Source: Alcaligenaceae bacterium
GTDB lineage: Bacteria; Pseudomonadota; Gammaproteobacteria; Burkholderiales; Burkholderiaceae_B
Direction: 5' to 3'
Length of the DNA: 64,000 bases
Assembly: GCA_013416455.1 (NCBI GenBank)
Contig: JACCES010000001.1
Span: 372,001 to 436,000, forward strand
The position numbers were made by a program, and so were the translations under genes. The notes beneath the pieces are model-generated. The model had not been told where the DNA came from. It searched no databases and was given only the letters and a program-made list of their open reading frames with translations. Shown piece by piece: positions 51,818-60,690 of this stretch; the stretch's first letter is position 1; the number at the start of each line of letters is the position of its first letter.

Positions 51818-54496
51818 TCATTCACGACACAGCACGGCGAGCGGAAAACCGGCCAGCAGCTCAGCCACCCGCGGCGGCGGCGTCTCCGGCCACCGCCGCC
51901 CGCGCAGGACATCCCGCCAGCCGTCCGGGGCGGCGGGCAGCGAAAGCGCGGCGCCTTCCCAGTACGCCGGCCCCAGTGACGGCATGCCCGTCGCGTCGAA
52001 CCGCATCGGCGCGGCGCACTTGACGCCGGCGATCACGAGCACGCTGTCGCCGCGGCCGAAGGCCAGCAACCGGCCCGGCGGGCCGCCGATCGGCGCCAGA
52101 GGCCGATAGCCGCCCTCGAACGCTTCCGGACACCTGCGCCGCAGGCCGAGCAGTTCCGCCACCAGTGCCTGCTTGACCCGGCCGTCCGCCCATGCGTGCG
52201 CCGGCCAGCGCCCGGAATCGAACAGCGGCCGGTGCGCGGCGGCACCCCCTCGCCCTTCCTCGTAATTCCGCAGAGCCCCGGAGCGCGCGGCAAAATCGAC
52301 CGGCCGGCGGTTGTCCGGGTCCACCAGTGAAAAATCACGGAATTCCGTCCCCTGGTAGAGATCCGGAATGCCGGGACAGGTCAGGCGCAACGCCGCCTGT
52401 ATCAGACCGTTGGCAATGGCGCCGGGCTCGATCCGGCGCACGAAATCTTCGATGCGAGTCAGCAGATCATGGCGGGAACCGCCCGGCGCCATGCTTTCCA
52501 GATAAGCCAGGCAGGCTTCTTCCTGCGCCGGATCGGGGTCGAACCAGCCTGAAAGCTGCTTGCCTTCGCGCAGCGCCTTGACCACCCATGCGGCGACACG
52601 GTCGAAATAAGGGCGCAGGCCGGCCGCATCCGTGGCGCTCAATCCGGGCGGCCAACCACCGGCCAGCGTCTGCAGCAGCATGTAGCGGAAGGCGGGCACG
52701 GCGGACGCCGCATCGCCGGCGCCCTCGTCCAGCCATGTCCCGCAGGCTTCCAGCCACTCACCCGGGATCTCGGACAGCACCGCAAGGCGGGCGCGCGCGT
52801 CCTCGCCGCGCTTGTGATCGTGAGTGGCCGTGGCAAGCAGGCCGCGCGGCGTTCTTGCCGCCCGCGCCACATTGGCGGCGTGGAAGGCATCGGGCGTGAG
52901 CGCGAACACGGCCGGGTCCGAACCGACCTCGTTGCGCGACAATAAGCAGCCATAGCGATAGAAGACCGTGTCCTCCAGCGATTTTGCCGCCAGGGGCGGC
53001 GTCAGCTGCTGGAAGGCGCGCACGGCGCGGCGCTCATTGGCCGAGACCGGCGCGGCGCCGCCCAGCCAGCGGTCCAGCAGCGGCAACAGGGCGGCGTAAC
53101 CGCCGCCGTCCGCATCGGCTCGCGCGCCTTCCAGCGCCTGGCCGAACCAGAACCGGTCGGCCGCCGTGCGGGGGCCTTCCTCCACATAGCTGCGATAAGT
53201 CGGGAAGTGGCGCAGCAGCGCGTCCAGGGCCCGGCCCACCGGCAGCCGCTCCGGAACACGCGGCGTGTCCAGCGGCCCGCGAACGCCGGCGGCCGCATCC
53301 GCCCGCGCCCGGCGCAGCAGCGCATCGAGCAGCGCGTTGCGTTCCGCGATGAAGTGCCGGTCCAGCATCTCCTGGCGCGCTTCCAGCCGCCATGCGCGGG
53401 CGGGCCGGCCGTCCCCGGCGAGCCGCGCCCAGGCGGCAAAGAGCGGGGACTCGCCCCGGCCGTCATGCTGCAGGGCGCCCACGTCGCCGGCGAAGTCGTA
53501 GCCCGTCGTGCCGTCGGCCGCCCAGCGGTCGTCCAGCGACTCGCCGGGGGCGAGGATTTTCTCCACCACGACCCACGGCGGCCCCGCCAGGGCCGAAGAC
53601 GGCCGGCTCGGGCGCAGCGCCTCCAGGGCGGCCCGCAGGCGCCGGCAATAGGCCAGCGGCCAGGCAAGGCCGTCGACATGATCGATGCGCAGGCCGTCGA
53701 TGATGCCTTCGGCATACAGCCGCAGGGGCAGGTCATGCACCAGGTCGAACACCCGGGGGCACTCGACCCGCACACCGATGAGGCCGCTCACTTCGAAGAA
53801 GCGGCGCCAGTTGATGTGCCGCGCCGCACAACGCCAATCGGCCAGCCGGTAGTGCTGCCGCTCCAGCAGATCATGCAGCCTCGCCCGGCCCTCGGCCCGC
53901 GCGGGATCGTGCGCGGCGAGCATGGCATCGCCTTCGCCCAGCGCCGCCAGGGAAGCCGGCGCCAGCGGATAAGGGATTTCGTGCGCCACGATGTGCGGGC
54001 CCAGGTTCGCGGTGCGCACGAGACGGATATCGCCCCGCCGCAGCGCATCGGCATAAGGCCGGGCCAGAAAGGGCGCCAGGATGCGGCCGGGCGGCGAAGA
54101 GGCATCCCAGTCGATATCGAAGCACGCGGCCCAGGCGCTTTCCCTGCCGCGCGCCAGTACATCCCACCACCATGCGTTGTCCGGGTCGGCGGCCATATGG
54201 TTCGGCACGATGTCCAGCAGTATCCCCATGCCGGCGCGGCGGGCCGCCCCAGCCAGGCGGCGCAAGGCTTCTTCTCCGCCCCTTGCCGCGTCCACCCTGC
54301 CATGATCGACCACATCGTAGCCATGCGTGGACGCCCGGCGCGCCTGCGATACCGGCGACAGGTAAAGGTGGCTCACGCCCAGGCGCGAAAAATACGGCAG
54401 ATCGCCACGAACATCGTCCAGCGTATAGCCGGCGTGCAGCTGCAGCCGCAAGGTCGCCCGGGGGCCGGCGGCGCGGGTGCCCGGGCACAGGCTCAT
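51818..54496 (-). CDS. treY: Malto-oligosyltrehalose synthase
   Basis: TreY turns the reducing end of a malto-oligosaccharide into trehalose linkage. The 892-residue GH13 enzyme starts RLQLHAGYTLDDVRGDLPYFSRLGVSHLYLSPV (landmarks QLHAGYTLDD, GVSHLYLSP), with DIVPNHMA, the nucleophile GLRIDHVDGLAWP, the acid in VVVEKILAPGE, the THDHKRGEDARARL site and GIPDLYQGTE. The ATG at 54496 overlaps the malQ stop (ATGA); a far longer open frame upstream is only a shadow of malQ. It is the last gene of the operon. Confidence 0.95.
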   Translation of the reverse strand: MSLCPGTRAAGPRATLRLQLHAGYTLDDVRGDLPYFSRLGVSHLYLSPVSQARRASTHGYDVVDHGRVDAARGGEEALRRLAGAARRAGMGILLDIVPNHMAADPDNAWWWDVLARGRESAWAACFDIDWDASSPPGRILAPFLARPYADALRRGDIRLVRTANLGPHIVAHEIPYPLAPASLAALGEGDAMLAAHDPARAEGRARLHDLLERQHYRLADWRCAARHINWRRFFEVSGLIGVRVECPRVFDLVHDLPLRLYAEGIIDGLRIDHVDGLAWPLAYCRRLRAALEALRPSRPSSALAGPPWVVVEKILAPGESLDDRWAADGTTGYDFAGDVGALQHDGRGESPLFAAWARLAGDGRPARAWRLEARQEMLDRHFIAERNALLDALLRRARADAAAGVRGPLDTPRVPERLPVGRALDALLRHFPTYRSYVEEGPRTAADRFWFGQALEGARADADGGGYAALLPLLDRWLGGAAPVSANERRAVRAFQQLTPPLAAKSLEDTVFYRYGCLLSRNEVGSDPAVFALTPDAFHAANVARAARTPRGLLATATHDHKRGEDARARLAVLSEIPGEWLEACGTWLDEGAGDAASAVPAFRYMLLQTLAGGWPPGLSATDAAGLRPYFDRVAAWVVKALREGKQLSGWFDPDPAQEEACLAYLESMAPGGSRHDLLTRIEDFVRRIEPGAIANGLIQAALRLTCPGIPDLYQGTEFRDFSLVDPDNRRPVDFAARSGALRNYEEGRGGAAAHRPLFDSGRWPAHAWADGRVKQALVAELLGLRRRCPEAFEGGYRPLAPIGGPPGRLLAFGRGDSVLVIAGVKCAAPMRFDATGMPSLGPAYWEGAALSLPAAPDGWRDVLRGRRWPETPPPRVAELLAGFPLAVLCRE

Positions 54497-56664
54497 GTCC
54501 CGCCCTCGGCCGTCGCGCCGGTGTCCCCCCTGGCCTGCCGGATGACGCGCAACAGCCCCTGCACCCCCTCCGCCTGAAACAGCTCGTCCACGGCGACCGC
54601 CAGCGCACGGCACCAATCGGGATGCCCCGGGCCGGCGCCGGCCGTCGGCGGGCCGGACGGCAGATTGGGCTGTTCCTCCAGGCCGAGCAGATCCTCCAGG
54701 CCGATGCTGAACAAAGCGGCGGGTGTGCCCGCGACGTAGGCCAGCACCGCCTCGGCGGGCACCTCGTCCGGCGGCGCGGCATCGGGCGGCGCCAGGCCGG
54801 CATTCCGCAGGGCGGCCCACAAGGCCTGCCGCTGCTGCGCGCGCGCGCCCCTCTGCTGCGCCGCCTGTTCCCCATCCAGTTCGCCCAGGCGCTCCCGCCA
54901 CTGGATATCCCGCCCCAGCCACCAGCCGCGCAGCGTGGGCAGGTCGTGGGTGGTGACCGTCGCCATCGCGCACACCGGCCATTGATTCCCGGGCCGGAAG
55001 GCCGGCGCTTCCCCGCCTTCCTGCTCGAACCACAGCACGCTGGTGCCCAGCACGCCATGTTCGGCCAGCGCGGCATTGAAATCCTCGGGAACGGTTCCCA
55101 GATTCTCGCCGACGACCAGGGCGCGATGCCGCCAGGCTTCCAGCGCCAGCAGGCTCATCAGGGCCTCGCGGGGATAGCGCAGATAGACGCCCTCGGCAGG
55201 CCCGGCCCCTTCGGGGACCAGCCACATGCGCGCCAGGCCCAGCGCATGGTCCACCCGTATCCCGCCGGCATGCGCCAGGACGGCGCGCAAGACTTCGATG
55301 AAGGCGCCATAGCCGCGCTGCGGCAGCGCGCGCGCGGAAAAGGCCGTCAGCCCCCAGTTCTGCCCTTGCTGCTGGAAGGCGTCCGGCGGCGCGCCGACCG
55401 ACACCCCGTGCATGATCTCGGCCTGGCGGCTCCAGGCATGGCTGCCGCGCGGGTCCGTGCCGACGGCCATGTCCGCGATGAGTCCGACGGGCATGCCCGC
55501 GGCGCGCGCGCGCGCTTGCGCATCGGCCATGCCGCGTGCCGCCAGCCACTGCAGAAACACGTGGAAGCGGATCTCGTTCCCGTGGTCTTCCGCAAAGCGG
55601 CGGACGAAGGCGCCGCCCGGATCACGGTATTCCGCCCGCCAGTCCTGCCAGCCATGCCCGGCCCCCAGCGTGGCGGCATGATGGGCATGCAGAGCTTCGT
55701 AGCGGGCATGGCTTTCCAGCGCTTCGCCGCCCTCCCGGCGGAAGTCCTCGAAATCGCGGACCAGGGCCTCGGGCAGGGCCATGCTGAAATCCTCGTATAC
55801 GCGGCGCAGGCAGCGCAGGCGCCGGGCATGGACGAGCGGCCGGTCCACACAGCCGTCCAGGTCAGCCGCCGGCCCCCCGCCGTTCTGCAACAGTGGACGC
55901 AGCATGCCCGCATCGAACACGGTGGCCGGGTCGGCGTGCATGGCGTTGAGGAACAGCCGGCTGGAAGGCGCATAAGGGCTGTAGCGGGCCGGATCGGCGG
56001 TGAAGAGAGCGTGCACCGGGCTGATGGCCAGGCCGGCCGCCCCCTGCGCCGCGGCCTGTCCGGCCAGCCTGCCGACCCCGGTGAAATCCCCGCCGGTTTC
56101 CCAGGCCGGCAAGACGATGCCCGCCCGCGCCGGGTCGTCGGGCAACGGCGCTTCGCCGCGCCGCCGGCGCAGGCTGTAGACCTGGGCGCCCAGCACCCAG
56201 GCACGTTCATGGCCGGTGAGCTCCGCGACGGAGGGGCAGCGTCGCGGCGCAACCGCTATCACCCTGGCGACCCGCCCCATTTCCAGACGATGGTAGCCGG
56301 GACGCTTTATGCCGGAGATCGCGGCATGCCCGCCGCCCACATCGCGCGCCGTTCCCATGACCCGGGTGCCGTCCTCCAGCAGCAGACGATAATGAAGGGA
56401 ACCGGCTTGGCGCACGATCAGCGGAGCGCCCGATCTTGCGATGAGCAGATCCGTTTCGGCCGGCGGCCGCCTTTCATCCTGCAGCATCCGCAGGCTTTCC
56501 CGGCACTGCGCCTCGCTCGCACAGTCCAGCCGCAAAGCCTCCAGCACGCTGCGCAGCGTGCCGGCCTCCACCCGCCTGCCGCGGCCCAGCCAATCGCGCC
56601 AGGCCGTCTGCAGCCCCGCGGCGTCCGCCAGCTGCAGCAGGAGCGCGTCCGGCACCCGGCTCAT
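54493..56664 (-). CDS. malQ: 4-alpha-glucanotransferase (amylomaltase)
   Basis: MalQ moves glucan chains between malto-oligosaccharides. The 723-residue GH77 enzyme has an N-terminal extra domain (about 1-150), AQGAAGLAISPVHALF, SSRLFLNAMHADP, GLIADMAVGTD, the nucleophile GGIRVDHALGLARMW by GIRVDHALGL, VGENLGTVPEDF and the end site TTHDLPTLRGWW. It sits between treZ and treY with 4-base overlaps on both sides, so it probably tailors chains for trehalose release. Confidence 0.95.
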   Translation of the reverse strand: MSRVPDALLLQLADAAGLQTAWRDWLGRGRRVEAGTLRSVLEALRLDCASEAQCRESLRMLQDERRPPAETDLLIARSGAPLIVRQAGSLHYRLLLEDGTRVMGTARDVGGGHAAISGIKRPGYHRLEMGRVARVIAVAPRRCPSVAELTGHERAWVLGAQVYSLRRRRGEAPLPDDPARAGIVLPAWETGGDFTGVGRLAGQAAAQGAAGLAISPVHALFTADPARYSPYAPSSRLFLNAMHADPATVFDAGMLRPLLQNGGGPAADLDGCVDRPLVHARRLRCLRRVYEDFSMALPEALVRDFEDFRREGGEALESHARYEALHAHHAATLGAGHGWQDWRAEYRDPGGAFVRRFAEDHGNEIRFHVFLQWLAARGMADAQARARAAGMPVGLIADMAVGTDPRGSHAWSRQAEIMHGVSVGAPPDAFQQQGQNWGLTAFSARALPQRGYGAFIEVLRAVLAHAGGIRVDHALGLARMWLVPEGAGPAEGVYLRYPREALMSLLALEAWRHRALVVGENLGTVPEDFNAALAEHGVLGTSVLWFEQEGGEAPAFRPGNQWPVCAMATVTTHDLPTLRGWWLGRDIQWRERLGELDGEQAAQQRGARAQQRQALWAALRNAGLAPPDAAPPDEVPAEAVLAYVAGTPAALFSIGLEDLLGLEEQPNLPSGPPTAGAGPGHPDWCRALAVAVDELFQAEGVQGLLRVIRQARGDTGATAEGGT

Positions 56665-58565
56665 GGCCGCTCCGCGCCGGCATCGGCGTCTTCAGACGCA
56701 TCCCGCAGGCTGGCGATGGTACAGGCGGCCGGCATCCACCCGCTCATCAGGGCCGCCGCCGCGCCCTGGGCGCTTTCATAAAAGACGGTTTCGCGCGGAT
56801 CCCGCAGGCCGGAGCCGGCGCCGACCTTTTCGGCGGAGAGATTGCAATAAATCGTCAGGCGGCGAGCGCCGCCCAGCTGCCAGCAGGCCACCAGGCAGGC
56901 CTCGGCCAGCACTTCGACCGATACGCAGGCCGCGCCCGTCAGCCCGGGCACGATGTATTCGCGCCGCAAGGCCAGCAATTGCCGGTAGAAGGCCCGCCAG
57001 CGGGCCCCGCCGGCGGACTCTTCCGCCGGCGGCATGCTGCTTTCCCAGGTGTCCATTGCGTTCGGGTCGGGCAGCGCCTCATCGCCGCGATGGAAGGCTT
57101 CGAATTCGGCCTGCCGCCCCGCCTTCACCCTGGCCGCGACCTCGGGGTCGGAAAAACTCGTGAAATACTGAAAAGGCGTTTCGGCGCCCTGCTCTTCGCC
57201 CATGAACAGCAAGGGGATGGACGGACACAGCATCTGCAGCGCCGCCGCCGCGGCCAGGGCCCCGCGCCGCTGCCGGCACAAAGCGGCCAGACGCTCGCCC
57301 CTGGCGCGATTGCCGATCTGATCGTGGTTCTGCAGGAAAAAGACGAAGGCAGTGGGAGGCAGCATGCCGGAAGGTTCCCCGCGCGGCCTGCCGCCATGCG
57401 CCGGACTTTCTTCGCCTTGATAGATGAAACCCTGCGCGAGCGCCCGCGCCAGCTTCTCGGTGGCCCGCTGCGCATAGGCACCGTAATACCCCTGTGTTTC
57501 ACCGGTCAGCAGATGATGCAGCACATGGTGCATGTCGTCGTTCCACTGGGCATCGAAGCCATGCCTCAGCAGCGAGGCCGTGTTGTCGTCATTTTCCAGC
57601 ACCAGATGCACGTGGCGGCCGGGAAACGCGGTGCGCAATTGCACAGCCAGTTCGCCCAGCCACTCCTCTTTATCGACAATGGCGTGCACGGCATCGAAAC
57701 GCAGGCCGTCGAAGCGGTATTCCCGCAGCCAGTACAGCGCGTTCTCGGCGAAGAAGGAACGCACCGGCGCCTTGCGGAAATCGATGGCCGGCCCCCATGG
57801 GGTGGCTACATCGGCGCGGAAGAATTCCGGCGCGTAGGACGGCAGATGATTGCCCACCGGCCCGAAATGGTTGTAGACCACGTCGAGGAACACCATCATG
57901 CCCAGCCCATGGGCCACGTCCACCAGCGCCTTGAGCGCATCGGGCGTGCCATAGGCACTGTCCGGCGCATAAGGCAGCACGCCATCGTACCCCCAGTTCC
58001 TGGGCCCGGGAAAATCCCCGATGGGCATCAGCTCCACCGCCGTCACGCCCAGTTCCGCCAGCGACGGCAGAATCTCGCGCACACCGTCGAAGCCGCCCAG
58101 CAGACCGGCATGGATCTCATACAGCACGGTTTCATGCCAGGGCCTGCCGCGCCACGCATCATTGGCCCACGAATAGGCGGCATGATCCACCACGAGGCTG
58201 GGCCCCGCGCTGTCGGCCTGCTGCATGCGCGAAGCCGGGTCCGGCACCCTGCCCAGGCCTTCCGGCTGATAGCTGTACGGCGTACCGGCCCGGCACGCAT
58301 GCCAGGCCTCGAACCAGCCGTGGTCCAGGCGTCCCATGGGCACCGCGGCATCACCCACATGCAGCATCACGCTGTCCACGCCGGGCGCCCAGAGCCTGAA
58401 GCGCACGCGGCCATCGGACAGCATCTGCGCTCCGTGGTCATAGCCGGGCGCATGCTGGAAGGATGCCGGGCCGCCGGCCGGCGCTTCTCCGCGCCATTGC
58501 GGGGGCGCCTCATGGCTCCCGCCTCGCCCGGCCTCGCCGGATCCCGCGCCTGGATACGTGGCCAT
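56661..58565 (-). CDS. treZ: Malto-oligosyltrehalose trehalohydrolase with repeat-encoded N-terminus
   Basis: TreZ cuts free trehalose from the TreY product. The 634-residue GH13 enzyme has a carbohydrate-binding start (VRFRLWAPGVDSVMLHVGDA by RFRLWAPG), then YEIHAGLLGGFDGV, DVVYNHFGPVGNHLP, the nucleophile GLRFDAVHAI, LENDDNTA and FLQNHDQIGNRARGERL by QNHDQIGN. Residues 1-35, ahead of the normal family start, come from a copy of the dispersed repeat (58461-58565) and read GEAGRGG...GEAPAGGP, matching the repeat-coded N-terminus of GlgB in the same operon. The ATG itself lies at the repeat edge. Confidence 0.93.
   Translation of the reverse strand: MATYPGAGSGEAGRGGSHEAPPQWRGEAPAGGPASFQHAPGYDHGAQMLSDGRVRFRLWAPGVDSVMLHVGDAAVPMGRLDHGWFEAWHACRAGTPYSYQPEGLGRVPDPASRMQQADSAGPSLVVDHAAYSWANDAWRGRPWHETVLYEIHAGLLGGFDGVREILPSLAELGVTAVELMPIGDFPGPRNWGYDGVLPYAPDSAYGTPDALKALVDVAHGLGMMVFLDVVYNHFGPVGNHLPSYAPEFFRADVATPWGPAIDFRKAPVRSFFAENALYWLREYRFDGLRFDAVHAIVDKEEWLGELAVQLRTAFPGRHVHLVLENDDNTASLLRHGFDAQWNDDMHHVLHHLLTGETQGYYGAYAQRATEKLARALAQGFIYQGEESPAHGGRPRGEPSGMLPPTAFVFFLQNHDQIGNRARGERLAALCRQRRGALAAAAALQMLCPSIPLLFMGEEQGAETPFQYFTSFSDPEVAARVKAGRQAEFEAFHRGDEALPDPNAMDTWESSMPPAEESAGGARWRAFYRQLLALRREYIVPGLTGAACVSVEVLAEACLVACWQLGGARRLTIYCNLSAEKVGAGSGLRDPRETVFYESAQGAAAALMSGWMPAACTIASLRDASEDADAGAERP
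58461..58565 (-). repeat. Dispersed repeat, copy C, translated as the TreZ N-terminus
   Basis: On the minus strand it begins ATGGCCACG, against ATGACCACG in the glgB copy, then has a deletion of hairpin 1's left arm and continues GGCGAGG...CGCCCCCGCA...GGCGGAGAAGC-like bases (here GCGCGGAGAAGCGCCGGCC) to the CCCGG end. Length is 105 bases, exactly 35 codons, so it stays in frame with treZ. Hairpin 3 is kept as CGCCGGCC/GGCCCGGC. Confidence 0.75.
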
Positions 58566-58566
58566 C

Positions 58567-60690
58567 TCACGCCCTCCCCTTGTCGGCGTCCACGCCGCCC
58601 AGCAGCAGCACCAGGGCATGGGCGCACACTTTGATCTGTGCTGCGTGCACGGCCGCCACGGCCGCTCTCACGTCCGCCGTATCGAACATGCGCTGCCATG
58701 GGCAGGGCGAGTCCGGCAGCCGGAAATCGATGTCGCCGTCCCCCCCGTTGACCAGCACCAGCGAAAGATCGAGACTTCCGTCTTCGCGCACGCAGGCGCG
58801 GCGCAGGCCCAGCACCCGCCCTTCGGCAAAATCCCAGGCCGCATCGCTCATCGACGAACCGTCCAGGTCGTACCACTGCAGGCGTGCCACGCCGGGCGCG
58901 ACTTCCGCGTTGTTGTCGAGGAACCGGTTCATGCGCAGCGAGGGATGCCGCCGCCGCAAATGCGCCAGCCGGTGGATGAAATGCGCCAGGTCCCGCCCGG
59001 TCGGCATATCCAGCTGGCGCCAGTCCAGCCACGACAGCTCATTGTCCTGGCAATAGGCATTGTTGTTGCCGCGCTGGGAATTGCCGAATTCGTCCCCCGC
59101 CAGCAGCATGGGCGTCCCGTTGGCCAGAAACACGGTCGCCAGCATGGAACGCAATACCCGCCCACGAACCGCATTGACGCTTCGATCGCGCGACGGCCCT
59201 TCCATGCCCCAATTGTGGGAGTGGTTCTCGGCGTGCCCGTCGGCATTGCCATCGCCGTTCTGCTCGTTGTGCTTTTCCTCATAGCAGACGACGTCATAGG
59301 CCGTGAAACCGTCGTGCGAAGCCATGTAATTGACCGATGCCCAGGGCCGCCGGAAGCGCCGGTCGAACAGGTCGGGGGAGCCCGCCAGGCGGGCGGCCAG
59401 CTCCCGACGCAGGCCCGACTCCCCCTTCCAGAAGCGCCGCAGTGCATCGCGGAAACGATCGTTCCATTCGGCAAAGCCCGGCGGATGATTGCCGAGCTGA
59501 TAGCCGTCCGGCCCGGTATCCCAGGGCTCGGAGATCAGCTTCAGTCGGGACAGCACCGGGTCCTGCAGGATGGCGTCGAAAAAGCCCGAACCGGGATCGT
59601 AGCCGCCGCCTTCGCGGCCGAGCGTCACGCCCAGATCGAAGCGGAAGCCATCGATGCGGTAGCTGGCCGCCCAGTAGCGCAGCGAGTCCATCACCATCTG
59701 CAGCACGCGCGGATGGGACAGGTTCACCGTGTTGCCGCAACCGGTATCGTTGATGTAGTAGCGTTCATCGCCCGGCACCAGCCGGTAGTAGCTGGCGTTG
59801 TCCAGCCCCCGCCAGGACAGGGTCGGCCCCAGCTCGTTGCCCTCGGCCGTATGGTTGTAGACCACATCCAGAATGACCTCGAAGCCGGCCGCCTGCAGCT
59901 GGCAGATGGCCCGGCGCAGGTCGTTGCAATTGCCGCCCGGCAGATAGGCCGGCTCAGGCGCGAAATAGGCGAGCGTGTTGTAGCCCCAGTAATTGCGCAG
60001 GCCGCGCTCGACCAGGAAATGGTCCTGCAGGAAAGCATGGACCGGCAGCAGCTCGATCGTGGTCGCGCCCATGCGGTGCAGGTGTTCCAGAAACCAGGGA
60101 TCGGCCAGTGCCCCGCAGTTGCCGCGCAGCGGCCCGGGCAGGTCTTCGCGCATCATCGACAGGCCCTTGACATGCGCCTCGTAGATGACTGTGCTGTCCC
60201 AGGGGACGACGGGCCGCCCGCCGCAGCCCCAGTCGAACAGGTCCGGCGCCACCACGCTCTTGGGAACCAGGGCGGCGGAATCGCGCCTGTCCATGCTCAG
60301 GTCGGCCTTGGCGTGCCCGACCCGGTAGCCGAATACGGCGTCGCTCCACTGCAGGCCGCCGAGCAGTTGCCGCGCATAGGGATCGATCAGCAGTTTGTGC
60401 GGATTGAAGCGGTGGCCGTTGCGGGGATCGTAAGGCCCATGGGCGCGGTAGCCGTAGACCAGCCCCGGTGCGGCATCGGGCAGATAGCCGTGCCAGACCT
60501 CATCGGTGCACTCGGGCAGCGGCAGGCGATACAGCTCCCGCCGGCCCTGGGCATCGAACACGCACAGCTCGATTCTCCAGGCATGTGCGGAAAACACCGC
60601 GAAATTGATGCCCGAGCCATCGAAGCTGGCGCCCAGGGGATAGGGCAGGCCCGGCTCCAGGGCCGGCCGGCGGCGCGCATCCGCGTTCAT
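58567..60690 (-). CDS. glgX: Glycogen debranching enzyme GlgX
   Basis: GlgX removes short branch chains from glycogen. The 707-residue GH13 isoamylase-type enzyme starts [20 protein letters not shown] by landmark [15 protein letters not shown], with [28 protein letters not shown] by VVYNHTAEG, the nucleophile [13 protein letters not shown], the acid in [10 protein letters not shown] and [10 protein letters not shown]. The ATG at 60690 overlaps the glgB stop (ATGA). treZ starts directly after its stop. Confidence 0.96.
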   Translation of the reverse strand: MNADARRRPALEPGLPYPLGASFDGSGINFAVFSAHAWRIELCVFDAQGRRELYRLPLPECTDEVWHGYLPDAAPGLVYGYRAHGPYDPRNGHRFNPHKLLIDPYARQLLGGLQWSDAVFGYRVGHAKADLSMDRRDSAALVPKSVVAPDLFDWGCGGRPVVPWDSTVIYEAHVKGLSMMREDLPGPLRGNCGALADPWFLEHLHRMGATTIELLPVHAFLQDHFLVERGLRNYWGYNTLAYFAPEPAYLPGGNCNDLRRAICQLQAAGFEVILDVVYNHTAEGNELGPTLSWRGLDNASYYRLVPGDERYYINDTGCGNTVNLSHPRVLQMVMDSLRYWAASYRIDGFRFDLGVTLGREGGGYDPGSGFFDAILQDPVLSRLKLISEPWDTGPDGYQLGNHPPGFAEWNDRFRDALRRFWKGESGLRRELAARLAGSPDLFDRRFRRPWASVNYMASHDGFTAYDVVCYEEKHNEQNGDGNADGHAENHSHNWGMEGPSRDRSVNAVRGRVLRSMLATVFLANGTPMLLAGDEFGNSQRGNNNAYCQDNELSWLDWRQLDMPTGRDLAHFIHRLAHLRRRHPSLRMNRFLDNNAEVAPGVARLQWYDLDGSSMSDAAWDFAEGRVLGLRRACVREDGSLDLSLVLVNGGDGDIDFRLPDSPCPWQRMFDTADVRAAVAAVHAAQIKVCAHALVLLLGGVDADKGRA

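Noticed and set aside
54497-55549. Upstream extension of the treY frame into malQ, giving a 1,243-residue protein
   Set aside because: The extra part is Ala/Arg/Gly noise out of frame with malQ; TreY begins at its conserved start at 54496.
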